Shown: positions 55,910-64,000 of the stretch, piece by piece
Layout: each line of letters opens with the position of its first letter
How positions within the stretch are numbered: the stretch's first letter is position 1
Source: Liolophura sinensis
Taxonomy: Eukaryota > Mollusca > Polyplacophora > Chitonida > Chitonidae
Assembly: GCF_032854445.1 (NCBI RefSeq)
Contig: NC_088300.1
Coordinates: forward strand, 54,846,984 to 54,910,983
Length of the DNA stretch: 64,000 nucleotides
Reading direction: 5' to 3'
Notes under the pieces: model-generated
The model's input: only the letters and a program-made list of their open reading frames with translations
Told to the model about the DNA's origin: nothing
Databases searched by the model: none
Program-made: the position numbers and the translations under genes

Positions 55910-56875
55910 GGAAATTGTCCTATACCTGAGAAACTGACCCACTCTGGAAACTGTCCCATGGGGAAAATGTTTTACACGCTGTCCTCCCTAGAAAAGTGTC
56001 CTACCTGAGAATCTGGCCTACTGGGAACCTGTCCTACCTGAGAAACTAAACTACGGGGAAAATGCCCTACCTGAGAAACTAACCTACAAGGAAATTGTCC
56101 TACCTGCGAAACTGACCTACTGCGATGCAGCATACCTGAGAAACTAGGAAACTGTCCTACCTGGTGCTAGACTTATGACTATCCTACATGGGAACCTGTC
56201 CTACTGGGATACTGTCCTGAAAACTGTCCTACCTGAGAAACTATTTTATTGGTAAACTTTTCTGGGAAACTATCCTACGTGGAAAACAAATACACTGGGA
56301 AACTGTAATACTTTGCAAAACTGATCAACTGAGAAACTGTCCTATACTTGGGACTGTTCTATCTGGGAATCTGTCCTACCTGGGAACCTGTCCTACAGGG
56401 AAACTGTCCTGAAAACTTTCCTACCTGAGAAACTTTCCTATTGAGAAACTTTCCTATTGAGAAACTTTCCTATTGAGAAACTCGCAAACAGCCAAACTGG
56501 AAACTTTTCTACTTGGGAAGATGGCCAGTTGGGAAACTGCTATACTTGGCAAACTGACCAACACGTAAAACGTCCTACGCGCGAAACTGTCCTACATGGG
56601 AAACTGTCCTTGTTTCGAAACTATTCTGCCTGAGAAACTCAGGTAAGCCTAAGAAACTCAGGTAAGCCTGAGGAAGACTCTCCTACTTCGGAGACTGACC
56701 TAGTGGGAAACTGCTCTACACTGGAAACTGACCAAGTGAGAAACTGTCTGGCTGGGAAACTCTCTTACTTGGGAAACTGTTCTACCTAAGAAACTGTTCT
56801 ACCTGGGAAACTGTCTAACTGGGAAACTGTCTGACTTGGGAAACTGTTCTACCTGGGAAACTGTTCTACCTTTGA
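55910..56875. repeat. Degenerate 16-17-bp minisatellite
   Basis: Dozens of variants of gggaaactgtcctacct and gagaaactgacctact fill nearly 1 kb immediately right of the 62-bp array, to which they are unrelated in sequence. Confidence 0.88.
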
Positions 56876-58127
56876 AAGCATACACGTAAATAAGCTTTAC
56901 ACTTTACATTAAATCTTTACCATTAGACTAGAAAAATAATACAATCTTTTTAATGTTGACGAAACCCAAAAATCGCTCACTGGAAATCAACCTATTGATT
57001 GTGGGGAGTGGGAGGCGGACAGTCGTGGAGGTGGGGTTGGGTGTGTGGGTGTGTGTGTGCGTGTGGTTGTGATGGGTGGGTGGGGGGGGGGGGGGTTGTT
57101 AGACATACATGTATAAATTAATCATTTACTTTAACTTGAAAAGATAAATTGTATGCATGCCGAATAATCCGCACACAGGTCACGGTATAAAACCATAAAC
57201 ATCTGACAAATGTTTGATGATTTTAATATTGTACAAACTATTTTTTCAATAAATCATATATCACACGTTCTATTCTACCTTAAATAGAAGTGACTTCCAT
57301 CCCTGCATACAGTAGTATTGTAATTTCACCAACTATTTCACCAATGACATTGCCATTTTCATGAAAGGTGTCTAATGTCCATTAAATGGTATTTAACAAA
57401 TACGAAAATTTTACATTTTAAACATTTTGAAGAAATATGAATTTTAGAAGGTTATGGTTTTTTCTAGCCCAAGGCTATATATTCGAAAGAAAAGACTACA
57501 AAAGTTTTGGCGCAGACTTAACTACATACAATTTCAAGCATATAACATAATATATAAAACATACGTATTGCACCGCGTTGTCCTTTTCCATCACGTGCAT
57601 GGAGCATGTATGTCTACATTTCGACCTCGACATTATGGCACAGCAAGTTTAGATTTTCACTTTTCACAATTCCCTATGTCGCACAACCAAATTTGCATGC
57701 ATACAGATCTCTTGTTAATAAACTGATATTTTTTACGATTTCCATTTACCCGTTATGAATTTGCTATAATTTCAAAATGTTTTTAACACATAAAGCTTGT
57801 CGACTACACATAGGCCTATCTAAGTAATATCGTTAGCAGAAAACAGCACACCGAAGAACAGATAACAACAACAACAACTGTTAAACAGGTAGCGAAGGAA
57901 GTGCCAACCTATCGTGTGTTTCATCCTCATGCATGGAAGAGAAAAATATCGGATAACAGGTGGGGGCAGAAAATGTCATGTTCGCATCGAGTTCAGTAGT
58001 CTAAATTTACATGCATCCACAAATATATATGAAAATCATCTAATCATCTTCTGCCCTTGCACATGTAAATTTGCCGTTTTCAGAGCTTTATTGTAAAAAA
58101 TAGAAAAGAAAAGACTAAAAGTGATTT
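56876..58127. other. Non-coding; G-rich tract
   Basis: 57000-57100 is GT/G-rich and includes an uninterrupted run of about 15 G (57083-57096) that could form a G-quadruplex. A 90-codon frame at 57454-57726 (+) resembles nothing I know. Confidence 0.5.
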
Positions 58128-58400
58128 AAAAGTTACTAATTGTTATTACCTCATATATCACCAAGTTACTAATTGTTATTACCTCATATATCACCAAGTT
58201 ACTAATTGCTATTACCTCATATATCACCAAGTTACTAATTGTTATTACCTCATAGGCCTATATCACCAAGTTACTAATTGCTATTACCTCATATATCACC
58301 AAGTTACTAATTGTTATTACCTCATATATCACCGAGTTACTAGATGTTATTACCTCATATATCACCGAGTTACTAGATGTTATTACCTCATATATCAACG
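58128..58400. repeat. 33-bp tandem repeat
   Basis: About eight units of aagttactaattgttattac plus ctcatatatcacc. One unit carries a small ggccta insertion, and the last three share a gagttactagatg variant. Confidence 0.93.
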
Positions 58401-61400
58401 AATCACATCATTATACTCAGCCAAACAAACTGAAAACATGTGAAACGTTAACAGCCCAATATGTAAGTCTTTTTCAGCGTATTTAAAACTAATAATTGTC
58501 TTTTACATCATCGCAGCAGTCCTTTTATCTGTACTGTTTACATATATAGACATAAAGATTCTATTTCTAAGTCATCATGAGATTCTAAGTCATCTTTAAG
58601 TAAAATCATATATTTTATATCCGCAAAAGTGAACAGCGCATTTTGAATGTCCTGCTCCTACATTTATATCGGTTACACATAGGCCTAAATGTCGATAGCA
58701 TCAGATATAGGCCTTAGCTGTTTAATAGGATATATTAAAAGGATATAACGTACGAAATCTAGTGACAGTTTCAAACTCTAGAAAATCAATGTCCTGTTAT
58801 GGTTTTATTGTGTGATATGAAAATTATATGTGACATGTCAAGGTCAACGCCCATGTATGAACGCCATTTTGATTTTACCGTCCAGAGAGCAACTAAATAA
58901 AACAACACCCATTTATGAACAAAAATATGTTTGTTTATAGAATCACGCAGTCATACAGCAGGATACGCCTTTTGTTTTGAATTCTAACATTTACATTTCT
59001 TTGTAATACACAAAGTAACTGTTTCAACAGAATCAAGTGAGCATGCAGTTGACGACTGAAACATCAACGGAGGAGGTTGTTGTAGGCTTATATGTATTAC
59101 GTGTATATGATGTATAGTATACAACTGTGTGAGCTATTAGAATATGCAACATTATCACCTTAATGATTTATCATTATTCAGATAGAAAATGAGCATGCAT
59201 TATATAGCATGCAGAGTGCATTAAAACTAAATTTTAACAGTATTTTTAGTTTGTAGAAATATAATGGCCTATACATTTATAAGCCAACTATATATATCCA
59301 AACTGAAATATACGAAACAGAAGTCAATCAGAAAGATGTAAATTACATATGAAAATAACATTTAATGTTAAAAATTCACCTTTGGATATGTGTTATGCAA
59401 GTTCAACAAAATATCACATATATCGGTAATTGAATCTCTACCATCTTTAACTAAAGATGAATGGAGATGTCATGCACAGTCGAACACATATTTAATATTA
59501 CAATTCTCATATGGCAAAAACAATGTAACTCCTGTTGTAAGTAGAACAAAAATATTGCTTAAGAACACAACAATTTAACGGTTTTACCGAGTATATAATT
59601 ATGGATGTGGTATAGAATCTTATAAGTATAGAATCTTATACAGGAGAATGTTTTGGGGTTTGTTGAAAATATAAACCATAGACAGAATGCATGACGAATT
59701 TTAGTGTTATATAGGCCTAGTTGTTGGGATTTTACTTACTGTAATTTCACCATACTGTGGTGGTTCTTGTTCAACATACAAATAAATACATCTACACATG
59801 CCGAGATTTTCAACAGTTTTAACGACCGCCCTCCTTGTTCACATGCAATATAAAACAATGTAAATTATTCGCATCTCGCGGGTTATCATTTCCACCTCTC
59901 ACTCGAACAATATTTATGGTATTCAACCTTCACTTTGCAGTATCCGCCTATATAAAACTATCAGCATCTTGTTACCTCCAAATTTTCTTGATTATATTAG
60001 GAGTTGAACTTGTCAATAAACAGCTTTTCCGTAATCTCTCTAGTTTGATCTTTGTTACTGGAACAAGGGAAAAATATTTAAAATCGATTTGCGATCGAAT
60101 GGCCAGCGTGTAATCTTATGCGTGAAATAACTGTAATTGGTGAAGCTGCATACAGTATTGGTTAAGTTGCTACATGTTCACTTTTGATAATTGCGGTTAT
60201 AGCATTAATATCGCAGAAGCCTAGAATCAAGAATTTTTCTGTTAAATAAGTGGTGACAACGCAACAAATGTAGAAGTAAACTTAGCCCGGCGTGTGTAAG
60301 ATGGGTCCTGAGATTAACGGACCTGTTCATTCCTATTTAGAATTCGGGTCTGACTGCATGATTTTGTTACACAATAATTTCATTGTAGAAATCATCAGTT
60401 ATTTTAAACAAAAATTATTTGCTGAAAAGAAAAGAAAAGAAAACTAGCAGTGAAGGGGTATACATATATAGGAGAGTGAAACAGTTCGTCCTTCTGTCCT
60501 CTACAGTTGAAATATTAATATCATTTGCTTTATTAACACTGATGTGTACATCAAGTCTTGGAGTTTAAATCCTTAATCTTTTTTTGTCGTTATAAAAAAA
60601 TGCTAATTCCTACAACAAGTGGGAAAATGGGTGGATTCTGAGTGAATTCCGGAATCTATAATCCACAGGAATCGTTTAGTTCTGGCTAACTTGTGGGATT
60701 ATTCCACCATACATACTGAGAGAAGAGAACATCTGAAAAAGGTATATATATTTTTCCATGAAAGCTGGTTTCCAAAGTAAATATTATATTTGAATCCAGA
60801 TTTCTTAACGCAGCGATATTTCTCTACTTTGGTTTTCAACAGAGCAAAACAAACATGCAAGTATATTTTGCACGAACAAACCATGCAGGGCTATAGGTCC
60901 ATGACAATATAAAAAGTTTAAAATCTCTCTATACTAGTATACTTTCATACTATTTTTTGCTTTGTTTTAAAACACTGAAAAATAGTCTGAATATTTTAGA
61001 AAGAGAAAAGGGGTATAGATCTACAACAGGAAATGTACAAATACAAGCACCTGCTGCAGGTTTAAAACATTGATTTATAATCCAATTGTATATACTTTTT
61101 CTACCTGTAACTTTATATCTTGTCAATTTATGTATATTTAATGGGTGTTATACTTTTAGAGTATCATGCGAATGTAACTATATCCAATGGTTGTAAATTT
61201 ACACTCAGAAGAGTGTTGTTTATCTGTAAATTGCAGTGTAGCCCAAAGTACCATATGGGCAAAATTTACTGTAAATGCAGACCATTTGCCATTGCAGTGG
61301 ATTTTCAATTTCAATGTTGATTGTTTTGTTCCTTTTACTTTATAAAATTAGAGTAGAATAGGTTTATCAAAGAATTGTTTATTCGCTAATCGTCCAACAT

Positions 61401-61454
61401 ACTAACAACATAACAACCACTTCATATACTATATAATGAAACAATAGACAATTT
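58401..61454. other. Non-coding, nothing recognised
   Basis: Long AT-rich stretch. Small frames occur (for example 59390-59578, 59835-60113), but none has both convincing splice borders and family resemblance. It may be intron of the genes hinted at by the orphan exons to the right. Confidence 0.45.
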
Positions 61455-61605
61455 ATTACATCACAGGCAACTGTGGATGGTTGTGGGTTTCGCCCTGTCT
61501 CTACCGGGTTTCCTCCCACTACATAACTCTGGCCGCCGTCGCATAAGCAAAATATTCTTGAGTACGTTGTAAAAAAAAATAAATAAGTAAATAAATAAAT
61601 TACAT
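61455..61605 (+). repeat. SINE-A, 5'-truncated
   Basis: Central domain and tail box (cttgagtacgttgtaaaaa) with an AAAT tail. A 7-bp attacat lies on both sides (61455-61461 and 61599-61605) as a possible target duplication. Confidence 0.75.
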
Positions 61606-62379
61606 GAAAGGTCAAATTTAGGCAAATGGCTAGCATGCAATGTAATAGTTTCTGTTTGATATTTCATGTATTAAAGGGCAAATATATATAAACTAGAATC
61701 GTGGGAAGAACACGTAATCATATACATGTAGATAATGGACGAAACAGCTAAGTGGACAGAATCCTGTCTGTGACGAAACATCCTGCTTACGGAAAGGTTG
61801 AAAGCTCACCGAAGAGCCCATATCCGCTTCAACATCAATAGTATTTTTATGTGCAATCGAATAAATAAATAGATTAATTACATTAAAGTCCAGAATACTT
61901 CCGTAGTCTTTGCAGTCTGTAGACAGATAAGAGTATTTCTTAAAGAACTAAAGAGATTTTGATAGTTTTGTTTTGATTCTGTGTATAATGTTAACAAACT
62001 ATCGTATTATACGGTCTCATTGTTTATTTTTTTTTACTTTTAGAAAGTAAAACGTTTTCTTACTATTCTATTACCTACTCCTCCGTTTAAAATTACACTA
62101 TATATATATATATATATTTTTTTTTTTTTTCTTTTTTTCTTTTTTTTCCATTCCCCAAAATCATAATATAATGTTAGTTATAAGTGGACCAGATCTGAAC
62201 AAAGCTTCAGCTGTCCAAACAACGAAACACATGAACTTCACCTAATACATTCATATATGTACATGTGTCTTTAGTTAACTGTGGTTTATTTCTGCCTGTC
62301 ATTAAGTGAATAGCCTATTATTCTTACAAAATGAGGTCCTCAGGTAGTAATGGATCAAAACAAGTCGCGAATGACTTAC
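61606..62379. other. Non-coding, nothing recognised
   Basis: It contains a TA-rich and T-rich stretch near 62100-62150. No exon called. Confidence 0.45.
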
Positions 62380-62489
62380 CTGTGACTGCTGAACAACCGT
62401 TGGATCGAACTTGTGCTTACGAGTATAACCGAAGTGTTTCACAACACGAATACGCTCAGACACGGCCGGATCTGCGTATAAGGATGTAT
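62380..62489 (-). CDS. Candidate internal exon of an unidentified minus-strand gene
   Basis: Read on the minus strand, a pyrimidine-rich acceptor (tcttccgtttttag) is followed by a 110-bp open exon and the donor CAG|GTAAGT. In phase 1-in/0-out it encodes TSLYADPAVSERIRVVKHFG, continuing with 16 residues rich in basic and polar side chains. Composition and perfect borders look genuinely coding. I do not recognise the protein and could not find adjoining exons with confidence. Other exons of this gene would lie to the right (upstream) and left (downstream). Confidence 0.5.
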
Positions 62490-62726
62490 CTAAAAACGGA
62501 AGATTTTTCCTAGAAATGTTTTGCACACAGACCCCAATGCGGACATATGTGCAGTGCTACCTAAAAGCTATGTCGCAGACACCAGACATGACACGGGGAC
62601 GAGCAGTACTTGATATATCCCATTATGCCGAACCACGCGTTCATACATGAGGTCACATGACGGGAAAAAATTACATGAACATATACATGCAAAAACTTTT
62701 TAAAAGTTCCATGTATAATGAATGTC
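62490..62726. other. Non-coding, nothing recognised
   Basis: Short stretch between the candidate exon and a SINE-A. Confidence 0.4.
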
Positions 62727-62952
62727 AATCTCTCATACTTGCGGACGCTGTGAGTTCAAGTCCAGCTCATGCTGGCTTCATCTCCGGCCGTAAGCGGGAA
62801 GGTCTGTCAGCAACCTGCGGATAGTCGTGGGTTTCCCCCGGGCTCTGTACGGTTTCTTCCCACCATATAATGCTGGCCGCCGTCGTATAAGTGAAATATT
62901 CTTGAGTACGGCGTAAAACACCAATCAAATAAATAAATAAATCTCTCATACT
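62727..62952 (+). repeat. SINE-A, 5'-truncated, with 13-bp target duplication
   Basis: The body at 62740-62939 begins at the B-box-like 'gtgagttcaagtccagc' region and runs to a clean AAAT tail. The direct repeat aatctctcatact flanks it (62727-62739 and 62940-62952). It is close to the apparent family consensus, so probably recent. Confidence 0.92.
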
Positions 62953-63385
62953 GGACGTCAATAATCTTTAGCAAATTCACTAATACATACGACAGTTTTA
63001 TCAGTAATTTCATAACACTGATCAAAGCCTGTAGAAATATTTGTAGCTTTTTACTAAGTAAATCCCCTTTTCTGGACCAAATAAAAGGTATACTGTTCGA
63101 GCAATGATAAGGTATTCTAGTTTTGTTGTTGGGTTGTTTGAGATATAATTATTCATGAGGAAAACAAATAGTGCTTTTATACGAGGTATACTGTGAGAAG
63201 AGTTGAGGAAGTATCGACTTTTAACATTTTCTACAGATTCAAAGTATTAGTGTATTCAATAGACGGATATGTAGTCCTAACTGTACAATTACCGTGCAGG
63301 TTGAAGTGGTCCACACCTTTGATTTTAAGTGTTCAAATCTTGAAGAGGTAATGACTAATAGTTAGTCATAATAATAGATGATTTT
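62953..63385. other. Non-coding, nothing recognised
   Basis: AT-rich, with no exon or repeat that I can support. Confidence 0.4.
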
Positions 63386-63713
63386 CAAATTCTCTGACTT
63401 GCCACGGTAGCTCGGTATAGCGTCCGCCTCACGGGTGGTAGATCCATGGTCAGTCCCCGGGTTGGCTCACACCTAAGACTTGAAAAGTGGAAAATGTAAC
63501 TTCCTCGCTTGGTGTTCAGCATTAAGGGGAGTTGCAATGAGTGGTTGACCCTCATCAGTATTGCTCGGGCTGGGCTGCTTACTTGCCGTGGAAATCCATC
63601 CTGCAACAAGGAGGCACATTACATGCACTCTGAAAACTCATTCGTCGTCATATGACTAAAAAATTGTTAATTAATACGTTAAACCCCAAGCACTCACTCA
63701 CCCAAATTCTCTG
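63386..63713 (+). repeat. SINE-B, full length, with 11-bp target duplication
   Basis: The body at 63397-63702 (306 bp) is the only full copy of this second family. The tRNA-like head has 'ggtagctcggtatagcgtcc' (A-box region) and 'ggtcagtccccgggttggc' (B-box region). The internal 'ggcacattacatgcactctg' block and the end 'cgttaaaccccaagcactca' follow. The direct repeat caaattctctg (63386-63396 and 63703-63713) flanks it. Its tail is a short cactca repeat and not poly-A. Confidence 0.9.
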
Positions 63714-63762
63714 TCCCATTCAACACAGAAATGAGGATCATGCTATCATTTTCATTTTTTAG

Positions 63763-63842
63763 AATAAATCCTGAACCAGATGAAATGTCTCAATTTCGTG
63801 ATAGAACAAGATGGACTATTAACATGGACCATTCAAGAAAAG
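63763..63842 (+). CDS. Candidate internal exon of an unidentified plus-strand gene
   Basis: A T-rich acceptor (ttttcattttttag) is followed by an 80-bp segment and the donor AAAG|GTAAGA. Phase 2-in/1-out reads INPEPDEMSQFRDRTRWTIN, then MDHSRKG; the other two frames contain stops. It looks like a real exon, but I do not recognise the protein, and any further exons lie outside or are undetected. Confidence 0.4.
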
Positions 63843-64000
63843 GTAAGATATGGACGAATAAATATTACAGGAAAATATAGTTTTTCAGTACGTCAAGTAG
63901 AATATTTACCCTGACCGTCCTTGATTGTGGAGGGGTGTGGAGGAGTGTTCCCCATAGTACACACAACTCGGAATTTGCACATGCGTGCATGTTTTGATTT

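Noticed and set aside
59737-59790. Short minus-strand coding-like peptide ending at a GTAAGT donor
   Set aside because: Too short and without a convincing acceptor.
61840-61870. Minus-strand stretch before a GTGAGC donor
   Set aside because: Only about ten codons and no clear acceptor. Cannot be separated from chance.

Overview
The window is animal nuclear DNA, most likely from a mollusc and perhaps a bivalve. Genes are split by GT-AG introns. The non-coding DNA is AT-rich and crowded with tRNA-derived SINEs. The commonest SINE ends in GAGTACGGCGTAAAACACC plus an AAAT-type tail, a pattern I associate with molluscan genomes. No bacterial or plasmid features are present. The species-level guess is inference.

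Left part (about 2.9-21.6 kb): a ten-exon, plus-strand gene for an SLC49A4/DIRC2-like major facilitator transporter. All exon phases join and give 462 codons. Its 8.9-kb intron 7 holds a complete second gene on the same strand (11.6-16.1 kb) for a methuselah/adhesion-type seven-helix receptor with a somatomedin-B-like cysteine cluster. Intron 9 holds a 1.6-kb, 21-bp minisatellite. SINEs with clear target duplications lie just downstream of the splice donors of exons 4 and 7.

Middle (26.6-32.2 kb): a six-exon plus-strand gene for a DRAM2-like membrane protein (277 aa). The family is tied to lysosomes and autophagy, and SLC49A4 is also a lysosomal transporter family, but I see no sign of shared regulation.

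35.87-45.83 kb: the most unusual feature. Three apparently identical 3,317-bp pogo/Tigger-like DNA transposons lie head to tail. GG is the only spacer at each junction, and one TA sits at each outer end of the whole array. Each copy carries an intact two-exon transposase gene (620 aa: psq and CENP-B-type helix-turn-helix regions, DDD catalytic core, C-terminal PHD-like zinc finger) and palindromic arrays of a GGGGCAAAACGCCC-like motif.

Right part (45.8-64 kb): gene-poor and rich in unrelated tandem arrays (28-30 bp, about 60-70 bp, 62 bp, 16-17 bp, 33 bp, microsatellites). A 649-bp non-autonomous transposon with 18-bp perfect terminal inverted repeats interrupts the 62-bp array. Near the right edge are two orphan candidate exons, one per strand, of genes I cannot identify.

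All gene models come from reading splice sites, phase and family resemblance by eye. No alignment or database search was run.
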